A DNA stretch of 64,000 nt, taken from Keguizhuia sedimenti. Lineage in GTDB: Bacteria > Pseudomonadota > Gammaproteobacteria > Burkholderiales > Burkholderiaceae_D. Within the stretch, counting starts at the first letter, position 1; every line of letters begins with the position of its first letter. This document shows positions 55,625-64,000 of the stretch, piece after piece. The stretch is taken from the NCBI GenBank assembly GCA_030715135.1, contig JAUYVH010000002.1, positions 434,001 through 498,000 of the forward strand, given 5' to 3'. The translations under genes and the position numbers were made by a program. The notes beneath the pieces were generated by a model. That model worked only from the letters and a program-made list of their open reading frames with translations, was not told the DNA's origin and searched no databases.

Positions 55625-56200
55625 TTAAAATCCGAAGCGCTCCCCCATGCCGGATAAGGTCGCAACGCCGAGCACGGCGAAAATGACCGCAGCGATCGTA
55701 TGCACCAGGCGCACCGGCATTTTGTGCGCGATGCGGCTGCCCAGCAGGACGGCTGGCACATTCGCGATCATCATGCCCAGCGTCGTACCGGCCACCACGG
55801 CGAAGAATGCCTTGAACTGTGCGGCAAGCGCAATCGTGGCAATCTGAGTCTTGTCACCCATTTCGGCAAGAAAGAATGCAATCAAAGTTGTGCCGAATAC
55901 GCCGAAATGCGCCAGCTTGGCATCCTTTTCATCAAACTTGTCGGGAATGAGCGTCCAGACCGCCATGCCGAGGAAAGACAAGCCCAGAACCCAGCGCAAG
56001 GTCTGTGGCCCCAGCACGGTCGTGACCCAGGAACCCACCGCGCCGGCGAATCCGTGGTTGGCCAGGGTGGCAAGCAAAATGCCGAGAATAATGGGCCAGG
56101 GCTTGCGGAATTTTGCTGCGAGAATGAAGGCGAGAAGTTGCGTTTTGTCGCCGATTTCAGCGAGGGCAACGATGCCGGTAGAGATGAGAAATGCTTCCAA
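55625..56200 (-). CDS. UPF0016/GDT1 family transporter, probable Mn2+ exporter
   Basis: 191 residues, two repeats of three membrane helices. Each repeat carries the family motif E-x-G-D-K-T (residues 15-20 and 113-118), which binds the cation. The start is a TTG at 56200 with GGGAG seven bases upstream; the longer frame to 56284 runs into the riboswitch and lacks homology. Bacterial members (MneA type) export Mn2+, and the yybP-ykoY riboswitch directly upstream supports manganese-induced expression. Confidence 0.9.
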   Translation of the reverse strand: MEAFLISTGIVALAEIGDKTQLLAFILAAKFRKPWPIILGILLATLANHGFAGAVGSWVTTVLGPQTLRWVLGLSFLGMAVWTLIPDKFDEKDAKLAHFGVFGTTLIAFFLAEMGDKTQIATIALAAQFKAFFAVVAGTTLGMMIANVPAVLLGSRIAHKMPVRLVHTIAAVIFAVLGVATLSGMGERFGF

Positions 56201-56232
56201 ACGACTGCTCCCTGGCCGGACGATATACCAAT

Positions 56233-56385
56233 GACCATATGCTCCTCCGGCCATCCGAAGGCATATGGTCAAAGGTCTTGCCAAGCTCAGGAACTGCTTA
56301 CGCCATAACCGATTCCGGTCAAGTATGTTGACGTAAGCCCCTTCAGCGAAGAAGGGAGGCTACTCCCCAATGACAGGCGGAATTG
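56233..56385 (-). promoter_or_regulatory. yybP-ykoY manganese riboswitch
   Basis: Reading the minus strand, the conserved loops appear in order: GGGGAGTAGCC (56358-56368), then GTCAACATACT, then CAAGACCTTTGACC (56267-56280). These are the signature sequences of the yybP-ykoY aptamer that binds Mn2+ in the pocket where the two loops dock. The closing helix pairs GTCA with TGAC. A 16-bp hairpin at 56233-56270 overlaps the 3' side of that helix and is the likely expression platform. The UPF0016 gene starts 33 bases after it. Confidence 0.93.
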
Positions 56386-56546
56386 TACCGGAGGGAAAAT
56401 GCGGTGTCCATTCTTTGCCGGAAAATCCGCTCCAAAAAATTGACTGAATAGCGATGTTCCGGCCGATTAGCCACGCTGAAAAATGACCGATGGTTTTCTG
56501 CCAATATGCATCGCCTCTGCGGATAAGGCATGCGTAGAAAATCAGC

Positions 56547-57578
56547 TTATTTATTTTGAAACAGGTGATCCAGTATGCCCTTCGAATCGAATGCCGCGCG
56601 ACGCAAACGGTCATTCACGCCCAGCCATTGACCGGTATCGGGCGGAGCAACAACCAGGATTAAATCGGATCCTGCAGCATCCATGGCTCGCAATGCGGCG
56701 TATAAATCATGCGCATAGCCGCCTGCATCAGAAGGCATTGTGTAATTTGCAAATGCCTTGTTCATTGCATCAGAAGCGAAATGAATGACCGCAGCCCGGC
56801 GGCCGGCACCATCGAGCTTTTTCAACATGGCCGGCAACTGGTCTGCACCGATCAATGCAACCGGAGTTCGGGGCGCGTAATGCGCTTCCAGCGTACCTGA
56901 TGCGCGCGGCGCGGCGGCATCCGGCCGGTTCGGCAGGCTACCCAGAACGGAAGCAATCTGTTCCATGCTGATCTGCCCCGGCCGCAGCAAGACCGCTCCA
57001 TGCGTGGCGATGCGCGACAGGTCCAGGATGGTCGACTCGATCCCCACTTCGCTCTGGCCGCCATCCAGAATCGTCTGCACCAACGCATCGCCCTTGAATT
57101 CATCGCGCACATGCTGGGCGGTGGTCGGGCTGACATGACCGAACTTGTTGGCCGATGGTGCGGCGATGCCGCCTTTGCCGCTTTTGAATGTCTTCAGCAG
57201 TGCTTGTGCGACAGGATGCGATGGGCAGCGCAAGCCGATGGAATCCTGGCCTCCCGATACGCAATCGGGAATTTGCGCGGCACGTTTCAGAATCAATGTG
57301 AGCGGTCCGGGCCAGAAAGCATCAATCAGCTTATGCGCTTCCGGCGGAACTGATTGTGCCCAGTAGTGGATATCTGCGTCAGGCGCGAGATGCACGATGA
57401 CCGGATGATTGGATGGTCTGCCCTTGGCAGCGTAGATTCTGGAGACGGCTGCCGGATTTTCAGCATCTGCGCCCAGTCCGTATACCGTCTCGGTGGGAAA
57501 GGCAACAAGTTCGCCCTCTTCCATTTTGCGGGCCGCCGCACGTATTGCTGGCCAGTCGAGCTCCACGTCGCCTTCCAT
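56547..57578 (-). CDS. tsaC: L-threonylcarbamoyladenylate synthase (TsaC/Sua5)
   Basis: 343 residues, the long Sua5 form with a C-terminal Sua5 domain rather than short TsaC. It makes threonylcarbamoyl-AMP for t6A37 of tRNA. Motifs are VAFPTETVYGLGADA, AAKGRPSNHPVIVHL and IAAPSANKFGHVSPTTAQHV. The C-terminal part has RASGTLEAHYAPRTPVAL, the linker that shields the active site. It starts eight bases after the purK stop, as the last gene of the pur operon. Confidence 0.93.
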   Translation of the reverse strand: MEGDVELDWPAIRAAARKMEEGELVAFPTETVYGLGADAENPAAVSRIYAAKGRPSNHPVIVHLAPDADIHYWAQSVPPEAHKLIDAFWPGPLTLILKRAAQIPDCVSGGQDSIGLRCPSHPVAQALLKTFKSGKGGIAAPSANKFGHVSPTTAQHVRDEFKGDALVQTILDGGQSEVGIESTILDLSRIATHGAVLLRPGQISMEQIASVLGSLPNRPDAAAPRASGTLEAHYAPRTPVALIGADQLPAMLKKLDGAGRRAAVIHFASDAMNKAFANYTMPSDAGGYAHDLYAALRAMDAAGSDLILVVAPPDTGQWLGVNDRLRRAAFDSKGILDHLFQNK

Positions 57579-57586
57579 TAATTCTG

Positions 57587-58798
57587 TCAGGGAGTAATGC
57601 CTAAAATTGCGCAGGCCGCCAGCAGGCTCTGCTGGGCTTTGGCCAAGGTTGGCGCAACGAAAGTCACGTGTCCCATCTTGCGTCCGGGACGCGGCTCATC
57701 CTTGCCGTATAAATGCAGATAGGCTCCCGGCAGCCCGAGCACCTTATCCCATGCCGGCTCATGCAATGCGCCGGAACTGTCCTTGAACCAGATATCGCCC
57801 AGGATATTGAGCATGACCGCCGGCGAATGCTGGCGCACGTCACCCAATGGCAATTGCGCCATTGCGCGTGCCTGCTGCGCGAACTGGCTGGTGACGCATG
57901 CATCGATCGTGTAATGCCCGCTGTTATGCGGCCGCGGCGCCATTTCATTGACCGCCAGCGAACCATCCTGCAGAACAAAGAATTCGATGCATAGTACGCC
58001 GACATAACCGAGCTTTTCAATGATCGTCAGCGTCGCATCCTGCGCCTTGCGCGCGCTTTCCGGCGTCACATGCGGGCTTGGCGCCGTCGTCGTGAACAGG
58101 ATGCCATTGCGGTGTACGTTCTCGGCAATCGGATACACCACCGATTGTCCGTCGACACCTCGTGCGGCGAGCACCGAAATCTCGAATGCCAGCGGCAGCA
58201 TTTTTTCCAGGACGCACACGGCAGCTTTCATGCCGGCGTAGGCGTCACGCGCTTCCTGCCGTGTTTTCACGCGCACTTGGCCCTTGCCGTCGTAGCCCAT
58301 GCGCGCCGTCTTCAGAATCCCGGGGAACAGTGCATCGGGTGCGGTATCGATATCGGCTGCGCTATTGATTACATGGTAAGGGGCGGGTAGTACACCTGAA
58401 GTCGAAGCACATTCGGTGAAGAAACGCTTTTCCTCGATGCGGTCTTGTGCGATCGATACGCAGGCAGCGGACGGCGCCACGAAAGTGCGTTCCGCCAGAA
58501 AGGCCATGCTTTGCGCCGGCACGTTCTCGAATTCGGTCGTCACTGCAACGCATTGCGCGGCAAGTTCTGCCAGCGCCGTTTGATCGGCATAGTCCGCCGA
58601 CAGCAGATGGTCGGCAGCATGGCCCGCAGGACAATCCTGCGCAGGCTCCAGCACGGCGACCTTGTAACCCATGGCTTGCGCGGCATGCACGAACATGCGG
58701 CCGAGCTGGCCGCCGCCCATGACGCCGAGCCAGGTTGGCGGGGTTGCGGAAGGAATGAAGGGGTGGCGCGTGTTGCTCATATTCTTCGTATTGCTCAT
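57587..58798 (-). CDS. purK: N5-carboxyaminoimidazole ribonucleotide synthase
   Basis: 403 residues, ATP-grasp fold. It makes N5-CAIR from AIR, bicarbonate and [33 protein letters not shown] opens the protein, [16 protein letters not shown] is the ATP loop, and [22 protein letters not shown] the metal and substrate site. The start overlaps the purE stop (ATGA), coupling the two steps that together replace eukaryotic AIR carboxylase. Confidence 0.95.
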   Translation of the reverse strand: MSNTKNMSNTRHPFIPSATPPTWLGVMGGGQLGRMFVHAAQAMGYKVAVLEPAQDCPAGHAADHLLSADYADQTALAELAAQCVAVTTEFENVPAQSMAFLAERTFVAPSAACVSIAQDRIEEKRFFTECASTSGVLPAPYHVINSAADIDTAPDALFPGILKTARMGYDGKGQVRVKTRQEARDAYAGMKAAVCVLEKMLPLAFEISVLAARGVDGQSVVYPIAENVHRNGILFTTTAPSPHVTPESARKAQDATLTIIEKLGYVGVLCIEFFVLQDGSLAVNEMAPRPHNSGHYTIDACVTSQFAQQARAMAQLPLGDVRQHSPAVMLNILGDIWFKDSSGALHEPAWDKVLGLPGAYLHLYGKDEPRPGRKMGHVTFVAPTLAKAQQSLLAACAILGITP

Positions 58799-59295
58799 GT
58801 CGGCAAGGTCATGGCCTGTGCGGCCTGAGTCTGTTTGGCGCGGAATTCATGCAGGCGCGCCGCCAGTTTTTCATCGGTCGCAGCCAGCATGGCAATTGCG
58901 GTCAATGCCGCATTGGCGGCGCCGGCTTCACCGATGGCGAAAGTCGCAACCGGAATGCCCTTGGGCATCTGGACGATCGACAGCAGCGAATCTTCTCCGC
59001 GCAAGTATTTGGACGGTACCGGCACACCCAGCACCGGCACGATGGTTTTCGCGGCCAGCATGCCCGGCAGATGCGCTGCACCGCCTGCACCGGCGATAAT
59101 GGCGCGCAGGCCGCGCTTTTGCGCCGCCTCGGCATAGGCAAACATTTCATCCGGCATGCGATGTGCGGACACGACGTTCGCTTCGTGCGGAATGCCGAAT
59201 TCCTTCAGCATCGCGACCGCATGCTGCATCACTTCCCAGTCGGAGGAAGAGCCCATTACGACGCCGACCAAAGGCGCTGCTGTTGACGTTGCCAT
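58795..59295 (-). CDS. purE: N5-carboxyaminoimidazole ribonucleotide mutase
   Basis: 166 residues, class I PurE. It shifts the carboxylate of N5-CAIR to [39 protein letters not shown] with the catalytic His, and [26 protein letters not shown] are all present. It lies ten bases after purC and overlaps purK. Confidence 0.96.
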   Translation of the reverse strand: MATSTAAPLVGVVMGSSSDWEVMQHAVAMLKEFGIPHEANVVSAHRMPDEMFAYAEAAQKRGLRAIIAGAGGAAHLPGMLAAKTIVPVLGVPVPSKYLRGEDSLLSIVQMPKGIPVATFAIGEAGAANAALTAIAMLAATDEKLAARLHEFRAKQTQAAQAMTLPT

Positions 59296-59305
59296 ATCAG
59301 TCCTA

Positions 59306-60202
59306 TCAATCCTTTAGGGTTTCGCCGGTCAGGCGCTGCAGCGCTTCCCGGTATTTTGCGCCGGTCTTTTCAATGACATCTGCAGGCAAAGTCGGCGCAG
59401 GCGCGGTCTTGTTCCAGTGCGTCAGCGTTTCCAGGTAATCGCGCACGAACTGCTTGTCGAAGGACGGAGGCGACATGCCGGGCGCATAGGAATCAGCCGG
59501 CCAGAATCGCGACGAGTCCGCAGTCAACACTTCATCCATCAGGTGCAGTGTGCCGTTGTCGTCCAGGCCGAATTCGAACTTGGTATCAGCAATGATGATG
59601 CCGCGCGTGGCCGCATAGTCGGCTGCCGTCTGATATAACCGGATGCTGACATCGCGGATCCTTGCGGCGAGGTCCTTGCCGATGCGGTTTTCCATCTCGG
59701 CAAAGCTGATGTTCTCATCGTGCTCGCCCATGTCTGCCTTGGCCGCAGGCGTAAAGATCGGCGTCGCCAGCTTGTCGGCCTGGCGCAGGCCGGGCGGCAG
59801 ATCGATGCCGCAGACTTTCCCGCTGGTCTGATAATCCTTCCATCCCGAACCGATGATGTATCCGCGCACAACGGCTTCCACCAGAATCGGCTTCAGACGC
59901 TTGGCAACCACCGCCCTGCCCTTTACCTGCTCGACCTCATTGGGAGCGACCACGGTCTCGGGTGCGATACCGGTCAAATGATTCGGCACAATCCCGGCAA
60001 GCTTTTCGAACCAGAAATTGGACATCTGGTTCAATACCTTGCCTTTGGCAGGAATCGGTTCGTTCATCACGACGTCGAAGGCCGACAGGCGGTCCGTCGT
60101 TACGATCAGCAGCTTGTCGTCGCCGACCGCATAGTTGTCGCGCACTTTGCCGCGTCCAAGCAAAGGTAAGGAAGTAATGGTGGATTGGTAGAGGCTGTTC
60201 AT
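59306..60202 (-). CDS. purC: SAICAR synthase
   Basis: 298 residues, the longer bacterial/eukaryotic-type PurC. It joins CAIR with aspartate using [34 protein letters not shown] at the start and [37 protein letters not shown] carry ATP and aspartate site residues. GGAAA precedes the ATG. It is the first gene of purC–purE–purK–tsaC, separated from fba by a strong hairpin. Confidence 0.95.
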   Translation of the reverse strand: MNSLYQSTITSLPLLGRGKVRDNYAVGDDKLLIVTTDRLSAFDVVMNEPIPAKGKVLNQMSNFWFEKLAGIVPNHLTGIAPETVVAPNEVEQVKGRAVVAKRLKPILVEAVVRGYIIGSGWKDYQTSGKVCGIDLPPGLRQADKLATPIFTPAAKADMGEHDENISFAEMENRIGKDLAARIRDVSIRLYQTAADYAATRGIIIADTKFEFGLDDNGTLHLMDEVLTADSSRFWPADSYAPGMSPPSFDKQFVRDYLETLTHWNKTAPAPTLPADVIEKTGAKYREALQRLTGETLKD

Positions 60203-60214
60203 GAGGTTTCCATA

Positions 60215-60252
60215 AAGCTAAACCGGCGGGTGTATTCAATACACGCCGCCGG
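60215..60252 (-). terminator. Strong hairpin between fba and purC
   Basis: CCGGCGG at 60223-60229 pairs with CCGCCGG at 60246-60252, extended by TGTATT with AATACA. On the minus strand it is followed by TTTAGCTTT, suiting a terminator for fba. Confidence 0.75.
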
Positions 60253-60314
60253 CCGGTTGCTGGACTTTAACGATGGGCAGTCCGCCCAGTTAAGCCGCTT
60301 GCTGCTGCCACATT

Positions 60315-61379
60315 TTACTGCACGATTTGGGCAAGTTCACCTTTTTTGTATTTTTCCGCCATTTTTTCCAGCGGAATCGGCTTGATCTTACCTGCCTGGC
60401 CTTCGCAGCCGAACGCGATGAAACGGGACTTGACCACTGCCTGGGCCGCTTCACGCGCCGGCTTCAGGTATTCACGCGGATCGAATTTGGATGGATTTTC
60501 GGCGAAGAAGCGGCGAATTGCCGCCGTCATTGCCAAACGGATATCGGTGTCGATATTGATCTTGCGAACTCCATGCTTGATGCCTTCCTGGATTTCCTCG
60601 ACCGGCACGCCATAGGTTTCTTTCATGTCGCCGCCGAACTGGCGGATTTCGGCCAGCAATTCCTGCGGCACGGAAGAGGAACCATGCATGACCAGATGGG
60701 TGTTCGGAATGCGCGTATGAATTTCCTTGATGCGCTCGATCGCAAGAATGTCGCCGGTCGGCTTCTTGGTGAATTTGTAGGCACCGTGCGAAGTGCCGAT
60801 TGCAATCGCCAGTGCGTCGCACTGGGTCTTTTTGACGAAATCGGCCGCCTGTTCTACATCGGTCAGCAACTGTTCGCGCGTCATGGTCCCTTCTGCGCCA
60901 TGCCCATCTTCCTTGTCGCCTTTCATGGTCTCCAGCGAACCGAGCACGCCCAGTTCCGCTTCGACTGTCACGCCGATGGCATGCGAGAACTCGACTACCT
61001 TGCGCGAGACTTCGACGTTGTATTCATAGGAAGCAACCGACTTGCCGTCTTCATTGAGCGATCCGTCCATCATGACCGAGGTAAAACCCGAACGAATTGC
61101 CGCCATGCAGACTGCCGGCGACTGCCCATGGTCCTGGTGCATGACGACCGGGATATGCGGATAGGCTTCGACTGCCGCCTCGATCAAATGGCGCAGGAAT
61201 GCCTCGCCGGCATATTTGCGCGCGCCTGCCGAAGCCTGCATGATGACCGGTGAACCGACTTCATCGGCGGCTTGCATGATGGCCGTTACCTGCTCGAGGT
61301 TATTGACGTTAAACGCTGGAAGGCCATAGCCATTTTCAGCGGCATGGTCCAAGAGTTGGCGCATGGATACGAGAGGCAT
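60315..61379 (-). CDS. fba: Fructose-bisphosphate aldolase, class II
   Basis: 354 residues from the ATG at 61379, which has GGAG upstream. It is the zinc-dependent class II enzyme of the Calvin-cycle type subgroup. [10 protein letters not shown] with catalytic Asp and zinc His, [29 protein letters not shown] and VMHGSSSVP are present. It works in glycolysis and gluconeogenesis. It lies downstream of pgk on the same strand; pyk, often between them in Burkholderiales, is absent. Confidence 0.95.
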   Translation of the reverse strand: MPLVSMRQLLDHAAENGYGLPAFNVNNLEQVTAIMQAADEVGSPVIMQASAGARKYAGEAFLRHLIEAAVEAYPHIPVVMHQDHGQSPAVCMAAIRSGFTSVMMDGSLNEDGKSVASYEYNVEVSRKVVEFSHAIGVTVEAELGVLGSLETMKGDKEDGHGAEGTMTREQLLTDVEQAADFVKKTQCDALAIAIGTSHGAYKFTKKPTGDILAIERIKEIHTRIPNTHLVMHGSSSVPQELLAEIRQFGGDMKETYGVPVEEIQEGIKHGVRKINIDTDIRLAMTAAIRRFFAENPSKFDPREYLKPAREAAQAVVKSRFIAFGCEGQAGKIKPIPLEKMAEKYKKGELAQIVQ

Positions 61380-61595
61380 GATGATTCTCCGAAACTGTAA
61401 ATTAAAAATACTGTACAACCAAATAGTTATCGCACGCTATGTCGTTAACTGAATATCTGCTCACAACAGATCGATACGCTTTTCGCGCTTTATTTCTCTC
61501 TGTTTTTTATCTGCTTAATAAAGTTACCGTGGTGCTTAACTTTAGGAATTCAATAGCAATATTTCCAGCTTTTTAACAGGAAATTTTTACGCATA

Positions 61596-62795
61596 TCAAC
61601 CCGCGCGCTGCTGCAATATTTCAACCGCAGGCAAGGTCTTCCCTTCAAGGAACTCAAGGAATGCACCGCCGCCAGTAGAGATATAGCCTACCTTGTCGGT
61701 AATACCGTACTTTGCAATCGCCGCCAGTGTATCGCCGCCGCCGGCAATGGAAAATGCAGGTGAATCGGCAATCGCCGTGGCCAAGGTTTTAGTGCCTTCG
61801 CTGAACTGGTCGAACTCGAACACGCCGACCGGCCCGTTCCAGACGATGGTTCCGGCCCGCATGATTTCCTCTGCCAGCATGGAAGCCGTTTTCGGACCGA
61901 TATCCAGAATCATGTCGTCATCTTCGACCTGGTCTGCCGCCTTGATCATTGCTTGCGCAGTAGGTGCAAATTCCTTTGCGCAAACGACGTCCAGCGGAAT
62001 CGGAACGGAAGCGCCGCGCTTGGACATCATGTCGATAATCTCTTTGGCTTCCCCGACCAATTCTGCCTCTGCAAGGGATTTGCCGATCTTCAGTCCGGCC
62101 GCCAGCATGAAAGTGTTGGCAATGCCGCCGCCCACGATCAGGTTATCGACCTTATCGGCAAGCGATTTAAGGATGGTGAGTTTGGTCGATACCTTAGAAC
62201 CCGCCACAATCGCGACCAAGGGACGTTTCGGATCATGCAGAGCCTTGCCGAGCGCATCCAGTTCCGCCGCCAGCAATGGGCCTGCGCAGGCAACCGGCGC
62301 AAACTTGGCGATTCCGTGCGTAGTGGCTTCAGCCCGATGCGCGGTGCCAAAGGCATCATTCACATACACATCGCACAGCCTGGCCATTTTCTGCGCCAGC
62401 TCGTCGCTGTTTTTCTTTTCGCCCTTGTTGGTGCGGCAGTTTTCCAGCAATACCGCCTGGCCAGGTTGGACATCCACGCCATCAATCCAGTTCTGCTCCA
62501 GCTCGACCGGCTTGCCGAGCAGCTCTGATAACCTTTTTGCAATGGGTGCCAGCGAATCCTCCGGCTTGAGTTCGCCTTCGGTCGGACGTCCCAGATGCGA
62601 TGTCACCATTACTGCCGCGCCAGCTTCCAAGGCTTGACGAATTGCCGGTACCGATGCGCGAATCCGCGTATCTTCCGTGATAATTCCATTGTCATCCTGC
62701 GGCACGTTCAGATCAGCGCGAATAAATACGCGCTTACCTTGCAACTTGCCCTGACTAACCAGATCGCTGAATCGATTAAATTGCATGCTTGCCAT
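61596..62795 (-). CDS. pgk: Phosphoglycerate kinase
   Basis: 399 residues. It transfers phosphate between 1,3-bisphosphoglycerate and [49 protein letters not shown] and the C-terminal [12 protein letters not shown] and [16 protein letters not shown] are all standard. ATG at 62795 or 62786 could start it; neither has a good Shine-Dalgarno. A weak inverted repeat (AAAGTTA/TAACTTT, 61520-61543) lies before fba. Confidence 0.96.
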   Translation of the reverse strand: MASMQFNRFSDLVSQGKLQGKRVFIRADLNVPQDDNGIITEDTRIRASVPAIRQALEAGAAVMVTSHLGRPTEGELKPEDSLAPIAKRLSELLGKPVELEQNWIDGVDVQPGQAVLLENCRTNKGEKKNSDELAQKMARLCDVYVNDAFGTAHRAEATTHGIAKFAPVACAGPLLAAELDALGKALHDPKRPLVAIVAGSKVSTKLTILKSLADKVDNLIVGGGIANTFMLAAGLKIGKSLAEAELVGEAKEIIDMMSKRGASVPIPLDVVCAKEFAPTAQAMIKAADQVEDDDMILDIGPKTASMLAEEIMRAGTIVWNGPVGVFEFDQFSEGTKTLATAIADSPAFSIAGGGDTLAAIAKYGITDKVGYISTGGGAFLEFLEGKTLPAVEILQQRAG

Positions 62796-63031
62796 AGCGT
62801 TAAGATAGGAGAAAGATTGGTATTCTACCGTAGCAGTTCCGTCAACAACGCGACCTGAAATAGATAAAAATCAATATTGCTTAATTTCAATGTCCGCCGT
62901 TTCACACCAAAGCGTACGCATAAGATTTGACCTTCAAAGCCAGAAGAAAGTCGATTTTCTATAGCGGAAATCGGATTGCTGCCTTTCGAATCCGCTAAAA
63001 TTAAGGTTTTGCAAAATTTGGAGAACGAAGC

Positions 63032-63952
63032 ATGTCGATGTCCGACCGCGACGGAAAAATCTGGAAAGACGGTGCCATGATTGACTGGCGGGACGCCACG
63101 ATCCATATTCTGACGCATTCCCTGCATTATGGGATGGGCGTATTCGAAGGAGTGCGCGCATACAAGACCGCTCAGGGTACGGCCATCTTCAGACTGAAGG
63201 AACATACGCAGCGCCTTTTCAATTCCGCCAAAATTTTTCAGCTCAAGATTCCATTCGACATGGAAACCATCCTGCAAGCGCAAATACAGGTGGTACGCGA
63301 AAATAAACTTGAATCCTGCTATATCCGGCCGCTGGTTTGGATCGGCTCCGAAAAATTGGGCATTGCCGCAAAAGGCAACACGATTCACGTCGCGATTGCG
63401 GCTTGGCCCTGGGGAGCCTATCTGGGCGAGGATGGTTTGACCAAGGGCATCCGGGTTAAAACCGCATCGTTCGTCCGCCACCATGTGAATGTTTCGCTGG
63501 TAAGAGCCAAGGCGTCCGGGTACTACATCAACTCCATCCTTGCCAACCAGGAAGCCCTGACGGATGGCTATGATGAAGCGCTGTTGCTGGACACCGATGG
63601 CTATGTATCGGAAGGGTCTGGCGAAAACGTTTTTATCGTCAAAAACGGTAAAATTTATACACCGGACTTGGCATCTTGCCTGGATGGCATTACGCGTGAT
63701 TCGGTGCTGACGATGGCGCGCGATCTGGGTATCGAAGTGATCGAAAAACGCATCACGCGCGATGAAATGTACTGCTGCGACGAAGCGTTTTTTACCGGCA
63801 CGGCCGCGGAAATCACGCCCATCCGCGAACTCGACAACCGCCAGATCGGGGACGGCAAGCGCGGCCCGATTACGGAAAGACTGCAGTCGCTGTTCTTTGA
63901 CGTAGTGGCCGGCAAGGCACCACAATATCAACATTGGCTTACTTTGGTTTAA
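63032..63952 (+). CDS. ilvE: Branched-chain amino acid aminotransferase
   Basis: 306 residues, fold-type IV PLP enzyme. It is the last step of valine, leucine and isoleucine synthesis. HSLHYGMGVFEGVRAY, the catalytic Lys in VRAKASGYYINSILA, and EGSGENVFIVKNGKIYTP are conserved. GGAG precedes the ATG. It is divergent from pgk. A further gene begins 20 bases after its stop. Confidence 0.96.
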   Translation: MSMSDRDGKIWKDGAMIDWRDATIHILTHSLHYGMGVFEGVRAYKTAQGTAIFRLKEHTQRLFNSAKIFQLKIPFDMETILQAQIQVVRENKLESCYIRPLVWIGSEKLGIAAKGNTIHVAIAAWPWGAYLGEDGLTKGIRVKTASFVRHHVNVSLVRAKASGYYINSILANQEALTDGYDEALLLDTDGYVSEGSGENVFIVKNGKIYTPDLASCLDGITRDSVLTMARDLGIEVIEKRITRDEMYCCDEAFFTGTAAEITPIRELDNRQIGDGKRGPITERLQSLFFDVVAGKAPQYQHWLTLV

Positions 63953-63972
63953 ACAGTATTTGGGAGAAGATG

Positions 63973-64000
63973 ATGAATGCAACAGTGCAAGTAACCGATG
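63973..64000 (+). CDS. Start of a gene cut by the window edge
   Basis: GGAGAAG six bases before the ATG at 63973 and an open frame to the edge (NATVQVTD) show a gene co-transcribed with ilvE; an ATG three bases earlier is possible. In Burkholderiales ilvE is often followed by a small zinc-finger-domain protein of about 65 residues with a similar start, so that is my guess. Confidence 0.5.

Noticed and set aside
60327-61253. 308-codon plus-strand ORF opposite fba
   Set aside because: Antisense shadow; the minus strand encodes an unmistakable aldolase.
61693-62637. 314-codon plus-strand ORF opposite pgk
   Set aside because: Ser-rich antisense shadow without homology.
62825-63982. 385-codon minus-strand ORF opposite ilvE
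   Set aside because: Antisense shadow of ilvE, which has full family motifs.

Overview
This window looks like chromosome of a betaproteobacterium in Burkholderiales, most likely Oxalobacteraceae (Herminiimonas/Herbaspirillum/Oxalobacter-like). The reasons are the pgk–fba–purC–purE–purK–tsaC block, groESL under both HrcA/CIRCE and sigma-32-type control, an OFA-family oxalate:formate-type antiporter, an exeA–gspB pair, two-domain malic enzyme, and moderately GC-rich coding DNA. Most of the window is ordinary core metabolism. No phage, insertion sequence, CRISPR array or rRNA was seen.

Layout. 1–1.6 kb: a run of very small minus-strand genes, most with their own Shine-Dalgarno (DUF3606, two related ~72-residue proteins, an Asp/Pro-rich 39-residue protein, a 93-residue protein). 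2.2–5.7 kb: tRNA-Leu(CAA) with promoter and terminator, then small membrane proteins, a BRCT-domain protein and a TerC-family protein. 6–16.9 kb: two-component system, 5'-nucleotidase and DUF488 pair, malic enzyme, rubredoxin with its reductase, thiL–pgpA–pncC, and pyrF. 17–25.7 kb: DMT exporter, lemA with two TPM-domain genes, an M48 peptidase/DUF898 pair, PBP4-type dacB, and a TbpB-like surface lipoprotein. 25.8–32.6 kb: groESL, then a transport stretch of porin, BCCT transporter and OFA antiporter. 33.4–39.7 kb: ylqF, then the moxR–DUF58–tgpA–mltB cluster with overlapping stop/start codons. 39.9–47 kb: ada behind a likely Ada box, an SMR exporter, small hypotheticals, a diguanylate cyclase, and gspB/exeA. 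47.3–55.5 kb: lipoprotein phosphoesterase, guaC, thpR, tcdA, an MFS transporter, pdxH, a CFA-type methyltransferase, msrA and a flavin reductase. 55.6–64 kb: a UPF0016/GDT1 transporter behind a clear yybP-ykoY (Mn2+) riboswitch, then tsaC, purK, purE, purC, fba and pgk on the minus strand, and ilvE with the start of a further gene on the plus strand.

How parts work together. groESL carries a sigma-70-like and a sigma-32-like promoter in the same bases, running directly into a perfect CIRCE. The riboswitch ties the UPF0016 exporter to manganese. MoxR, DUF58 and TgpA form the usual ATPase/vWA-like/transglutaminase set and are coupled to a lytic transglycosylase. purC–purE–purK–tsaC are nearly contiguous, and a strong hairpin separates them from fba.

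The least explained parts are the tiny-gene cluster at 0.1–1.6 kb, the TbpB-like lipoprotein with an 8-G tract directly after its lipobox, and the codon-optimised oxlT-like gene with an 11-bp-spaced direct repeat upstream. All calls come from reading the sequence; no database search was run.
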